A DNA stretch of 64,000 nucleotides from Aphis gossypii (lineage: Eukaryota > Arthropoda > Insecta > Hemiptera > Aphididae): contig NC_065530.1 in assembly GCF_020184175.1 (NCBI RefSeq), forward strand, positions 75,121,260 through 75,185,259. The letters run 5' to 3'. Under the pieces are notes generated by a model. The model did not search any database. It was not told the DNA's origin and saw only the letters and a program-made list of their open reading frames with translations. Both the position numbers and the translations under genes were made by a program. This document shows positions 1 to 11,689 of this stretch, piece by piece (the first letter of the stretch is position 1; every line of letters begins with the position of its first letter).

Positions 1-3000
1 TAGATTATTATCATTACCAATATGAAGTAAGTTTTTTTTTTTTAATTTGAAAAGATGTAAAGTTTGACATTAAAGTATAATCAATATATAAGGGATTTGT
101 TTTTATTTTAGTTACAGAGTATTTTATATCTTATATAATATACCTATTGTTAAAATGAAGAATTGTTTAAATACGATTCCATAAACAATAACATTGCATG
201 TATATTGTATTGGCCTTTTGAATATGGTGACTAAGTTAAATTGTATCGGTCTGCAATATTAATTGTTTCTTTTATTTCCAAATATTCTTTTTCTCCATTT
301 TCATTTATTATTTTTCTTTTGGTTGAGTTCCAAAACTTCGAACGTATATCGTGTTATGTATCTCTTTTTAGTTTCTGTCAGTTACAAAAATTGTGTTGCA
401 AAAACTTATATTGGATCACGAACATTTTGAGCCGTAATTTCTATACAACTTTTCTGAAACGTCACCAATAAAAATTGTATATACGATACATAAAAAGCTA
501 TTTTATTTATATATATATATTTTTTTTTTGTATATATAAATTATATTGTTCTATGAAAACTTCTGTGACAAATTGAAATTAATGCTTACCAACATAGTCT
601 AATATAATATTATATTTTTAGCCAGCGTTAGAATTTATTCGAAGTAAACCATTAGTTTTTGGTTTCCATCAGCAGTACTAAGCAACAGTGACAATGACTC
701 ATGGACCAGTATAATATAATATATATATATATTTATACATAATATTAATTGAAATGACCTCAAATGCTAGACTTTGAAATTACTAGCAAGATGAGAAATG
801 TAATGAATACATACATGTATAGATATACGTGTGTGGTGGTACAATCTACACCTATAACAAATTACTTGTCACTTGGGTGAAAAAAAAGTGTCTTGAAATA
901 TTCTTGCTTGCTTGCTCGTTAGCTCAACTTTAGCGTTATTCTAGTTAAAAGGAGCCAGTAGTTATTTAATTTGATTAAATTAGACGTCAGAAGAGAACAA
1001 CACCACCGAAAGATTAACGTTATGACATATTTTATAATGTACGGATGGATGCCCGCATGTTCGAAGTTGATGTTAAATTTCGAAGAGATACAATCAAATT
1101 AACATATTAAAAGTATGCAGTTTGATACCAAATTTTATGATTCCTTCGTTTAGACAATTAAAAATTGAATATTTGTAAATTATTTTATACATTTGGTATT
1201 GTATAAAATTCAAAATAGTTCAGTCCCAGACTTATTCATTACAACATTTAGATGAGTTATCTATGATTATTTAACAGAAATCATATCGTGAATAGTTACC
1301 ACTGTATTAATATTAAAAACAATTTTTTTAAAATAAAACCGTGAAGAACAACTTTTACAATTGTTTAGTCTGAAATAAAACAAACAAATAAATAAAAACA
1401 AAATATAACATTTTTTTTTTTATTATTTAAAATTAAATTATTTATATAAAAAAGTTTTAAAATTTATTTCAAAAATAAATATAGCGATGCAACTAATGAA
1501 AAAAAAAATGATCGAGAGAAGAATTAAAACATAATAAAATGACAGTCTCATTGAAATGTATGACGCTATTTAAATTATTTTTGTACTTTTAAATTGGTTT
1601 AGGATTTAATTTACGAGTTTACGACTCGCGCTATTAAATATAATTCAACCAGCAACACAGTTTGTTTCTGTTTCTTAAAACGTAAAGAAATATTTGTAAG
1701 CTGTATATTTTATGATACAACGATTAATGTCTAGAAAATTAATACGATATGATATACGTGTCATATTATAATATGTAGGTACTCGATTATGGATTTATGT
1801 TGAATATTATTCTGTGGCTTGCATTTGTTGTAATAACTGTCCGTGAGTAATTGGTGTTAATATATTATAGCACATACACAGGACTGTTATCAAATAATTA
1901 CGATTTGTAATTCGAATCACGTGAAATTGTGAACGTAATTGCCATCACAATGGTTAAATACCAAGGTATACCGATTAATTTAATATTATAGCCGATGTCT
2001 GTGTAAAACACTCTGTTTTCCACATTGTTGTCCGTTATTGTATCATCGATCACTTAAATACGTGCTATTGCGTGATTTCTGATTCGACATTATTTGTTGT
2101 TTTCTCCATTTTGTAGAATCAAGATAGACGGTGAAAATAATTAAATATTGTAATTTTAGAAAAAATTTATAAATTGAGTTTCCTCAACCAAATTAATAAA
2201 ATATTCGTTTTCAATCGTATTCGACGAGATTAACGTGGTAAGATTGAAATACTCGTACACATAGGTTAGGTTAGGTACACGTGACGTGTGAATCGGTTTA
2301 ATTTTTCTTCAAAGTTTTAAATGTGTTTTTCAGTTTTGTGAAATGATGTGGTCCGTTAAATCTAACAATGTAACGTAGTGGAAAAGCGTCATGTTCAATG
2401 GGCCGGTAGTGCAGTGTAGTAAATTATACTTTCGTACAGACATATAGTATTATATTTATGTGTACACTACTCTACCGGCTATAAGTCGTTTTACGGAAGT
2501 TAAATTGTTGTTGAAATGTAAACGCGTATAGCAGAAACATTTGTTGATGGAATAGTATTCATCGATACGTCCCATGACTTTAGGTTCAAATTATAATTAT
2601 ATAGGTATTTAGCAAAAGCTATTGTAATTGTTGTGCTTTATGAATGACATAGGTACCGAAAATAAGTCATAAAAACCGGGTAAAATTGTTTAATGTTATG
2701 ACCGTTTAAATCAATATAAGCATAGAAGGTATCCATTATTTCTGTGTATTTCTACACTTCGAAAACTCAGTAGAAAAGTGTGTGTATAATGGGATCGAGG
2801 TGATTATAAAAACTACAAACATTATAATATTTTGTAATTATAAATACAAATACAATTCGAACCGCACCCGTTTCAGAGTATGACGTAAATAAAATAATGT
2901 TTAACAGCTGAGTCACAGATAAAGTGCATTTGTTTACGTTTCGATATGTCATAGATGATAATAACTCATACTTTTATATACGCAATGCGCTCAAGTACGC

Positions 3001-3700
3001 CACAAGAATGAAATGCGAACATATTGAGCAAAATATTAAAGAAAATATAGTACCAGTGAAGCCTATAAAATAACTCTAATTTATCAAACGTCAATGGGTC
3101 GTAAATCATTGTACTATATACACGTATTATATATACTCGAATAATATTATACACGAGTAACTTTAACCGGCGCCAATTTTAGATATGTACAAAATCCATG
3201 GTACAGTATACACAACATACAACATTTTATTGGCACATCCTCTCGATTTTTCCAACTAGACCTTTATAACTTCGTCCGAAATACCATTATTATGTATGTA
3301 TTCGATAAAGTGTTGCATAACGTTTTTTAAAAAATAGAGGTCAAGCATAGTATAATACAGGGAAACCATTTTAAATATCTTAAAATTCACATTTACACAT
3401 TTATTTATCAATAAATTAACATTATATAAGTATAAATTGCACGTTTTTAGATATTGATAAGATACATACCCACTCAAGTCTTACTTAATTAAAATAATAA
3501 TTTATTGTGAGCTGTCTTTTTTCCGAACTGTTTTTAACTGTTTTCTGTTTTATATATTAAACTTAGTTCTAGTTTGTGAGTCATTGCGAGTGTATTTCGC
3601 ATATCTAATGACTTTTTTTTACTGATTTTGTTCTTGATCAACGAGTTAATTTTTGGTAAAGACTAAGCGCCAATCTTTATCAGGTATTATTATTAAATTA
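1..3700. other. AT-rich non-coding stretch
   Basis: No gene is recognised. The open frames at 241-471 (+) and 2767-3477 (-) are short, dominated by Y/F/I/L/N, and resemble no known family. The stretch contains A/T runs, short AT repeats around 719-733 and a TTAGG-like run at 2262-2275. It is read as intergenic or intronic sequence. Confidence 0.7.
2262..2275 (+). repeat. short TTAGG-like run
   Basis: The sequence taggttaggttagg holds nearly three units of TTAGG, the usual insect telomere repeat. It is far too short to be a telomere and is probably chance or a tiny interstitial copy. Confidence 0.35.
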
Positions 3701-3715
3701 AGTCTAAACAGCTGT

Positions 3716-3990
3716 CTCGTCCAGCACTTTTTCGATACTTGTGGAGACTCAAACGACTGGCAAGAAAGCTAATTATTTTGTCATCACTTTCTCATCTCTT
3801 GTCTGCATTCCTGTATTATAAGCTGCGTTTAAAACACCTCAAGGGGCACATTTTTGGGCTCTATTTTTGTTTTTTTATTATTATGATAACCAAGTATTAA
3901 AAATATTTTGACATCATCTCAACACTCTTAAGAAGTACCTCCAATACTACTCTTTCTTCTCTAAACACCGTAATAAGCTAATTAAAATAC
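3716..3990 (+). pseudogene. Jockey/I-like LINE reverse transcriptase fragment A (decayed)
   Basis: Seen: the frame starting at 3834 reads T-P-Q-G-A-H-F-W-A-L-F-L-F-F (3834-3875). This matches the RT box usually written SGVPQGxHLGPLLFxLFIN in Jockey/I-type non-LTR retrotransposons. Conserved motifs before and after it are not clear, and the frame is soon interrupted, so only a small scrap of the polymerase remains. It lies on the same strand as fragment B and about 1.06 kb upstream. Because both fragments contain the same RT box, they must come from two insertions or from a duplication rather than one continuous copy. Known: intact proteins of this family copy the element's RNA into DNA at a nicked chromosomal site. 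Inferred: this piece is inactive. The outer limits are approximate, and chance resemblance is possible for so short a match, though the nearby second fragment makes a true remnant more likely. Confidence 0.5.
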
Positions 3991-4110
3991 TCGTATAATA
4001 ACAATACCATGACAACTTGTATATCAGTGCAGCTCTCAGATATTTAAAAATCATAGTTTGCCAAACTTAAGAATAATTTATAAAAAATTGCATTGTACCA
4101 TTCGAATCTT

Positions 4111-4147
4111 AAGTTGACCTCAAGACTTTAAAGTCTAAAATCAACTT
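4111..4147. repeat. nested inverted repeat
   Basis: AAGTTGA (4111-4117) is complementary to TCAACTT (4141-4147), and between them lies the perfect 12-base palindrome GACTTTAAAGTC (4124-4135). It could form a small cruciform or hairpin between the two LINE fragments. No function is assigned. Confidence 0.5.
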
Positions 4148-4170
4148 AATTGCAATGTGATAGTCATTGA

Positions 4171-4759
4171 ATCACCGTTGTTGCAAATTTAGTACTCTTG
4201 TACTATCTGTAGCTACCCAGTCACTTTTAACCGAGAAAAATATTCTTATAATATACACATGTGAAATATTCCAGAATCATCCTTTTCTGAATCTCAATGC
4301 ATATCCGTCAAGTAAATTAATTTTATCAACTTTATTGAATCTCTTGGACATACCTCCACTTCAAAAACACAACCTAATAATATTCGTCCATTGAACGTAA
4401 TTTTCCAAACCAAAAAAAATTCAGTTAAACCGTTAACCAATTTTGATGATTTAAGAACCAAGACTTTTTAGTATACTTCGGATAAAACCTTTCTGCAACG
4501 GGATTTTCTCAAGTCATTAAACTTGACCATAGGAGTGAAAATAGGAAAAACGATTTGTCCATTATACTTTAAAATGGTTTAGCTAAAGTGGTTGTTTCAC
4601 GTAAAAAAACTGAATGCCTCTACAATGCTAACGGATAGTTCTGTCTTGAGTTCCTCATTCGGTGAAAAGAAATCTCATGTTTTTATCAAAACCATGGCCA
4701 TGAATTAAAATATTTAAATTTAATTGTTATTTTACTTGTAAAAACTATGTTTTAAATTT
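4171..4759. other. unrecognised stretch between LINE fragments
   Basis: An open frame at 4167-4394 (+) has no recognisable motif. By position this may be strongly decayed sequence from the upstream half of the fragment B retrotransposon, but no RT motif upstream of the PQG box could be read with confidence. Confidence 0.4.
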
Positions 4760-5650
4760 AGCTGTTTGACACCATCTATGATTCAGAGCTGGATCTGTTT
4801 AACTATGATGTCTATTTAAAACTTTTTTAACACACGTGAGTAAATCTTTTTTGTGTGAAGTCAGTAGATTCCTTTGTTACTACTTCCAGTGAACCTCAAG
4901 GAAGTCATCTATTGCTTTTTTTTATTTCCATATATTTTGTCAATAGTGCTAAATATATGGTCCGAAATTGTCGCCTACTATTTTACACTGATGATGTGAA
5001 GTTATTTACTCATTTAAGAATTATGTACTACTTCAGAGTGATATTTTTAAACTTCTCAGTTGGTGCGAAACGCTTAGTTTAACACTCAATGTTGATAAAT
5101 GTCGTTTCATGTTATACGGCAAAATGCAGTCTTTTATGATTCTCACTTGATTGATTAACTATATTGGAGTCCTATCAGTTGGCTGTATTTGTGACTTAGG
5201 TCACAGCTTGTTATTCATACCCTTGCAGCTTTGCGATCATCGCGTTCACACATCATTTTCATTCTATATAAAGCTTATAAATTATTGAGATTCATTAAAA
5301 GAATTTCACGTGAGCTTAAAATTTCCAATTTACTTAAATCCTATACTTTGATATCGTCAGACGATTATTTTTGAATACGGCTCTGTGGTTAAGGACTCTC
5401 GTAGTGCTGAGTCTAGCCATAACTTAAATATATTCAAAAAGATTTCTTCAAATACGTCATCTACGCTTAAATGTTAAAACTTCTTGCCTCCCTCATGTCT
5501 ACTTCTGTGTGATATCTAAGTTCAAATTATCTTTAGCTGACCATCGTTAATCTCATAAAATTATCTTCCTTAAAAAATCCATAACATCATATTGATTCTC
5601 CCTCACTTCTTTCCCTTTTTAATTTTAAAGTGACTTCGCAGATAACTCAT
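4760..5650 (+). pseudogene. Jockey/I-like LINE ORF2 fragment B: RT palm and C-terminal region (decayed)
   Basis: Seen, in order: the RT box E-P-Q-G-S-H-L at 4891-4911, preceded by V-T-T-S-S; the catalytic-box equivalent L-F-Y-T-D-D-V-K-L-F near 4978-5007, with the two aspartates at 4990-4995; then, in another frame, LLSWCETLSLTLNVDKCRFM from 5052, the usual conserved block after the active site. Further down are a FIKRISRELK block near 5290-5320, EYGSVV at 5373-5390, and IDSPSLLSLFNFKV at 5591-5632, a motif typical of the C-terminal end of this ORF2. The order and spacing fit one continuous ORF2 third. At least one frameshift and several in-frame stops (for example TGA just before 5150) break it. 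Known: this protein carries out target-primed reverse transcription. Inferred: a dead genomic copy whose 5' half with the endonuclease is missing or unreadable. The clade is called from motif wording, so Jockey versus a sister clade is open. Confidence 0.85.
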
Positions 5651-6248
5651 CAAAAAATCGTTTCTATATTATTTTCTCCACGACTCTTTATATGTAAACA
5701 CATCATATAATAGATAAATAAAATTAGAAAATGAAGACACTTATTTACTCATTATAAAAATTCAATTAATAATAAATATAATTTTAAAATTATGAAATAT
5801 TGCAATATCACTTTAGGACTTATGCAATATGTAACAAAGTACTTCAAGTTCATTTATATAGTAAAAATAAAATATTATATTCGGTTTAAATTATAAATAA
5901 ATAGGATATAGATTTTAAAAATTATAAATATACATGTATATTATAATGTGGCAGTGTGTTATATTATTCGAGTAGATTCTATGTATAACAAAATAATGGT
6001 TCATTATTAAATTTATATTGAATTTCATCTGAAAATGATTCTCATAAAATGTTACTTTTAAGTCGTATCCACTCAAAATCATCGAATAAAAATTCTCTTT
6101 GTAGACGCTGAAACGCTACGCTTATTTCGTTGGGTTAAATATAAAAACATCATATCAATCATATAATATATTGAACGTGTTAAATTTAAGAGCATGCATA
6201 TTTTTCATATACAATTTTATTTTACACAAACGCACATTCATATAAGAT
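5651..6248. other. AT-rich non-coding stretch downstream of LINE
   Basis: No gene is seen. The retrotransposon 3' end probably lies near 5700, where the recognisable protein stops. No clear poly-A tail or target-site duplication could be identified. Confidence 0.6.
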
Positions 6249-6325
6249 GTCTCTCGAGGATTTACTAATTTGCACACGTGAATATCACGCGTCTGTATAA
6301 TTAGTAAACCCTCCAGGGATCTCTC
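6249..6325. repeat. long imperfect hairpin
   Basis: GAGGATTTACTAATT (6256-6270) pairs with AATTAGTAAACCCTC (6299-6313) at 14 of 15 positions. Pairing continues inward through CACGTGA (6275-6281) and TCACGCG (6285-6291) and outward through the flanking CTC/GAG-rich bases with wobble pairs. The whole gives about 30 paired positions over roughly 75 bases. The size is compatible with a microRNA precursor or a small palindromic transposon. I match neither arm to a known conserved insect microRNA. Confidence 0.65.
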
Positions 6326-8799
6326 TAAATACCATTTGTATTTACATTTAAATATATATGAACGGCAGTGATGTTTTCATAGACATATAATAACATAGAA
6401 AAACCGGTCGGCCTATGGTGTAAGCAGAAATACTTTAGTATGTTACATAGCAAACGATATTATTTCAAACTAATTCATTTATGCTTATAATTCTAACGGT
6501 GTTCGTTTTAATAATTTAAAATCATAACATAGGCACTATAATTAAATAATATGGTAAGCCTAATTAAAATACCCAGGTGAGTGGTGGTACCTGTAAATAT
6601 AACCACGAAATTAACTAATTATGATCAAATTCATTTATTCAATTTTAACTCTATTGAGAATTTTTTAAATATATTATTATTGTATTTAGCTCATAAATTG
6701 TATATAACTTTTTATTTAATTGAACTGTTGAAATGTATACTTTTTTATAAGACTTCCATCTAAAGCTGTTATTGAGGTTTGACTCGTTTAAATAAACACA
6801 AATAAATTAACAACATTAATGTATAAGACAAAATCATACTATTTTCTTTCTTATAATTTTATTTATAGTTAATGATTATTTTTTGAATATTTTCAACAGA
6901 ACATATTAATTAACTTATTGTTGAATATAATTATAGATACTGTTTTTTGGTTGAGTGGGAGGTGATGTTAGAGTTTTCACAATCATTAAAACAAAATGAA
7001 ATGTTGATAATTGCGTATCGATTGGTATATACTTTTAGAGCTTAGAAGTAATGAAATTGGGTTTGTTAATTTTATAATGGATCGTTTTTGTACAAATTTA
7101 CGTTACAGCTTACTCTAAAATGCATTTTTAACTACATCGGGATTAATAAGGTTTTTAGTTTTATTTAGTTATTGCAATTTATTTATTAATTCGATAAAAA
7201 CAACAAACAGAACACACAAAACTAGTGGAAGGTTATACAAAAAGCGTTTTAAACTGTATAAACGATGTACTTTATGCTATAATAACAGGTACGTAATTGC
7301 ACCGATAATATAATGTAATGCGAATGAAAAAAAAAACTACAAAAATATTGTTTTCTTACGTTACCTATAAAATGTATTAGTAATATTTTTTTGTTTTACA
7401 CTAAACTTTTATATAATTAAATTTTTACCGTAAAATGCAGAAAATTATTAAAACGCAATACTTGTATAAGAAAATAATACCATGTAGGTAAAGTTAATTT
7501 TTTTTTTTTTTCAAATAAACATCAATACATAAAAAAAATATGCAATGACAAAGTCGTTATATTTCAAATATTTAATATAGTTAAATCTATGCAAATTTCA
7601 ATGAAATTAAAAATTTACTGAGTAAGACAGTGATTAAATTTATATAATTGTGTAATTGGCCCAACACTATTTTAACATATTCAATGCCTATGCTTAATAA
7701 GTTACTTTTTTAGCATAAAAGCGTTTTAATTTATATTAAATGTGTGATAAACCATAAACACTTTATATAATAAATTAATATAACATATGATTTGATTAAA
7801 TAGTGCATAAATAATAAATATTATATTAATATTATGACGAGTCTCTTATCTCTTGAGCAATATTCAAATTAACTTTTAATATTAAAAATAATATTTTAAA
7901 TTATTAGAATATGAGTGGAGAGATATTGTAATAGTATTAACATTTCGTTTCAGCATGCACTTTTTATTAGAAAAATTCTTTATTCTTCAATATAGAAGGT
8001 GGTCTGTTTTGTTATAGGACATATTAATATATTAGATGCATATTAAATTATTTTAGTTTTAAGTTATACTTCAAAGTCAAACATATTAATAAAATATAAA
8101 TATTTAGTATTTAAAACGATTGAGAAAACAGATATACCTACATGAATAAACGAAATATTTGCGAAAATATAACTATTCCTAAAAGTGATTAAACTTGAAA
8201 CTTAGGTTATGTAGTTGCTTATTAAAATGCACTTTTTTAGTGTTTATTTTTTTTTTTTACAGAACTTTCAAAAGGTTATTTAAATAAATTACAAATTATT
8301 TATTTGTTTACCTATTAATTTTATAATAATATTTTTTAACGAATTTGGTAAATATCAAAAAGTCTTCATATTTGTATACAATTAGTTCGTTTTAAATAAT
8401 AATAATAAATTATAATACAATTTAGAAGTACGTTGGTGAATTGTAGGTTGAAAAAATATGATGATGAAATTGTTATCTTAATCACTCGAAATTTCCATCC
8501 ACGTGCTTTATACGCACTACATTATTACAAAAGTTATTCGCATGTAGGTATTATTATAATTATTTAATATATTAATATGCATATACGTTTTGACAGAAAA
8601 ATGTATACTCGAGTGAGACCAAGTATAATTTACATATAAATATGAATGTTTATATAGTATGTAAACAAGCAGGAAACTTGAATAAAAAACAACTACAATA
8701 GTAGGTTAATGACTTTTTTTAAGTTTTTATTTTAAATACAATATTAGAACGTTTAACTAATTAGTTGCATTTTATATTTGTGTACATGATTTTGTTGGT

Positions 8800-8818
8800 T
8801 ATATATATATATATATAT
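8800..8818. repeat. (AT)n microsatellite
   Basis: About nine uninterrupted AT units. Confidence 0.9.
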
Positions 8819-9846
8819 CATACTTTACGACTTTTATTTTTTTTTTATTAAATTTCAACGATTCAACTAAAATGTTACAAAAATTTTATGATGGATATTA
8901 TGCACTATTAAATATCAAATAAATTATTTACAAAACGTGGAAACTACATAGTATTATCCTTTATTTATCTGTTAGTAATTTATATGTTGATATATTATTA
9001 CGCCCATATAATCGTGTAGTAGGAGTATACTACTCATACTAAACCGTTTTATAACAACAGCAATAATACAGCAACTTTGTAAAATTCAAAACTCACAATT
9101 GAACAAAAACCATTTAATTTATGGTATAATATAGATATTAAAACTATATTTTAAAATTCACTGTATCCATTTTAAACATCCGATTTTTTTTAAATATACT
9201 TATATACTTCCACAAATTTAAGTCGAGTCATATTATTATAGAACAATTATATTTATATGATTGGAAATTGTGAAGAAGAATGGGAAAATATGAATAATAT
9301 GTATATGAAACAATAAATATCACGCACTTGTATCGTTCTTTGTCAATATACCGTAACAACGTAACCAATCACAACCGAGACCAAGAATAATAAACCTCAC
9401 AAACGAAAAACTTTTCCAACATTGATAACTTTTCCGACGATTTCAATATATAACTGAAACTTGTGAATATAATCATCAGATTAAGCGCTCTAGGTCACTC
9501 GTTGCTTATACTAGAGGCAGTCTGACGTCAACGGTTCTATAACTACTGTTTAAGTGATTCCTTTCTTTAGTGTAGTCATTCCAGTCCAGTCTACTACTAA
9601 TAGAATATAACGATTTATAATCATAATTCCTGTGCATAATTTCGTAGTAGTAGTTGAGTTGACAAAGTCATAATTGTATTATCATATTATTATACTAATT
9701 GCCTATTATAGTAATTATACATTATATGAGGAGTTTACGTAAAATTTCGATTGTAATTGTATGTATGAAATAAAAGTTTTAATATGAAAATGAACTTATA
9801 AGTGGTCATGCATGGTCAATTACAGTCGGTTCTCGAGATACAGCTA

Positions 9847-9862
9847 TTTTTTTTTTTTTTTT
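9847..9862 (+). repeat. poly-T run (16 bases)
   Basis: Uninterrupted T run, followed by a second T run around 9898-9909. Confidence 0.9.
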
Positions 9863-10086
9863 GTTATAATAGTAATAGTAATACATATATTATTTGTTTT
9901 TTTTTTTTTATTGTATTTTTTAGTATTATTATTAATAATTACATAATAAAAAAAATTTAAGAATTTTTCCCCATTAATGTTTAGTTAAAAATCATAAATA
10001 TCCATTTTAAAATATAATATATTATTGTGTATGCATTCGAGTTACGCGGTAGATCGTTTGCATTGTATTGATAGATACCCAACTAT

Positions 10087-10690
10087 TTAGTATTGTAGGT
10101 AACCCGGTACACAAATGCTAAAAAGCAATGGATTTATTCTGATTGCAAAAATAAAAAATAATGCACTACAGTGTTTTCTCTGTATAGAGGTACACGTAGT
10201 AGAAGTATTACGCAGTAGTAGTATATAGTTGTAGTAGTGCGCCTTACGGTACGCGGCGGTGGCGGTCATATATGTAGTCCATATTAATGGCGTGTCGTTT
10301 ATCCAGTCGGTGCGACGAGCAAAAGCCTCCATTTTTCCCGGCCGGCATAAATTATCCCTCTATCCGTCGCCTCATGTACATCTGTTACATCAGTTTGTGT
10401 GTGTGTGTATGAATATATATCACGAGGCAAAGGATCTATACATAAAGAACGTTGTGGAAAATTTCCCTAGAAGCTTTTCTGCATTAACAATTCTAATCCA
10501 CAGCGATGATTTCTCATTTTGAGCGCACGGGCTGCGAATGTGGCGTAATAAGGAGGGGGGAAAGAGTTACAAAAACGAATTGCATTCTAAAAGATACAGA
10601 TTTTATTTATTTTTCGGTGATTCACATTTTATTTCCGATCGCCCGCGTACTTATAAATTCAAAACGCAGTCAGCCCGGTGATCGAGTATA
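10087..10690. other. GC-elevated island, possible regulatory or untranslated exon sequence
   Basis: G+C and CpG content are clearly higher than on either side, with CpG-rich strings around 10229-10260 and 10310-10350 (including CCCGGCCGG). A GTA-rich imperfect repeat lies at 10196-10227 and a short GT run near 10396-10409. Open frames exist on both strands (10087-10332 minus; 10259-10522 plus, starting with GTG; 10506-10691 plus) but none resembles a known protein. Overlapping frames on both strands are expected when A+T stops are scarce. It may be a promoter, an untranslated exon or a conserved element. Nothing in the sequence decides. Confidence 0.4.
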
Positions 10691-11438
10691 ACATTATAAT
10701 ATCATTCCTAAAAGTACCTATTATTATAATTAATAATACTATGTCAAATACGTCATTAACTTGAACTTAACCACCGCATAAACTATGACATAATACTATT
10801 CCTATAAAATAACATACCTTTATTATGCGTTGTAAAATGTGAGTTTGATCGACTAAAGTAAAATAAAAATCGTAAATAATGATATACTGTTATACTTTAA
10901 TTGATAGAATTACTACTGTTTCAGTTTCTCATGATTGTCAAATAAACTTGAGTAGCGGGCAGCAGAGCAGTAAGTGTAAAATCGAGTTTATCTTTTAGCT
11001 CATAATTCGTTTACTGTCGCTGTATATGTACTACGTTGATAGAATATATATTATATCAAAGCCATCTAATAAAATGCATAAAATGCTGATACGATTCCGC
11101 TTGGCTCTCAAAGTTAATTGAGTTATAGTATTGCGCATATTACAATGTGCATTAAATTGCAATAAAACAACGTTAAGAACTTAAAACCATTGGATCGTCG
11201 TCGTAGAAACTAACGCCCATCAATACGTCTCGTAATATTTTCTTGGTTGCGATTTTTTTTCTTGATTTTCTCCTATACGCCAGTGACTGTCGCTACTTTC
11301 AAAGACATGTTTTTCCCGTCGAAAAGTGTATATTCTCATGATTTATGATGCAAGCCATCAATATGCCATCTAAGATATTTCCTTTCACGTTCACTTTGGG
11401 TACCCTCATCGAAAATTGTTCGTTAACTTTAATATATG
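10691..11438. other. non-coding stretch
   Basis: No gene or repeat is recognised. Composition is intermediate, with a slightly GC-richer part around 11180-11410. Confidence 0.6.
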
Positions 11439-11689
11439 TATATACAGGGCGATTCACCAAACATGATCACACCCATTTATATTATTTCCTCAACAATATA
11501 GTTAGTTAACATTTAATCTTTAAATAATACGAAAAAGATATGTTTTGAGATTCATGGAAGTATGTAAAGTCTCAGAACACTTCATACGGAAAGAAAAATA
11601 CTCATCATTTTAAATTAAGTATAAATAGATATATTTAAAAATTCAAAAAAAAAATACTTGAACATATTTGTTGAATCCACCTGTATATA
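11439..11689. mobile_element. MITE-like element, about 250 bp, with 'CAGGGCGATTCA' ends
   Basis: The left end TATATACAGGGCGATTCA (11439-11456), continuing AACATGATCA, is mirrored at the right end by TGAATCCACCTGTATATA (11672-11689). Read on the minus strand the right end gives TATATACAGGTGGATTCA then ACAAATATGTTCA. The inverted repeats are about 30 bases long with a few mismatches. TA dinucleotides flank both ends, consistent with insertion at TA, but the surrounding (TA)n makes the target duplication ambiguous. The interior is AT-rich with no coding capacity, as expected of a miniature non-autonomous DNA transposon. The ends closely match those of the element at 16243-17052. Confidence 0.75.

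Larger units (their letters stand above)
6326..10086. other. AT-rich non-coding stretch
   Basis: No gene is seen. The only open frame of note (6581-6763, +) is short and unrecognised. Splice-donor-like CAG/GTGAGT occurs at 6573-6581 but no exon can be recognised upstream of it. Long A/T runs include a 16-base T run at 9847-9862. Confidence 0.65.

Noticed and set aside
2262..2275. Interstitial telomere
   Set aside because: Only about three TTAGG units, well within chance for this composition.
6565..6590. Strong splice donor CAG/GTGAGT as an exon end
   Set aside because: The preceding sequence is AT-rich with stops in all frames nearby and no acceptor can be paired. Isolated donors are common by chance.
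10259..10522. 87-codon plus-strand open frame in the GC island
   Set aside because: Starts with GTG, overlaps a minus-strand frame, and has no motif.
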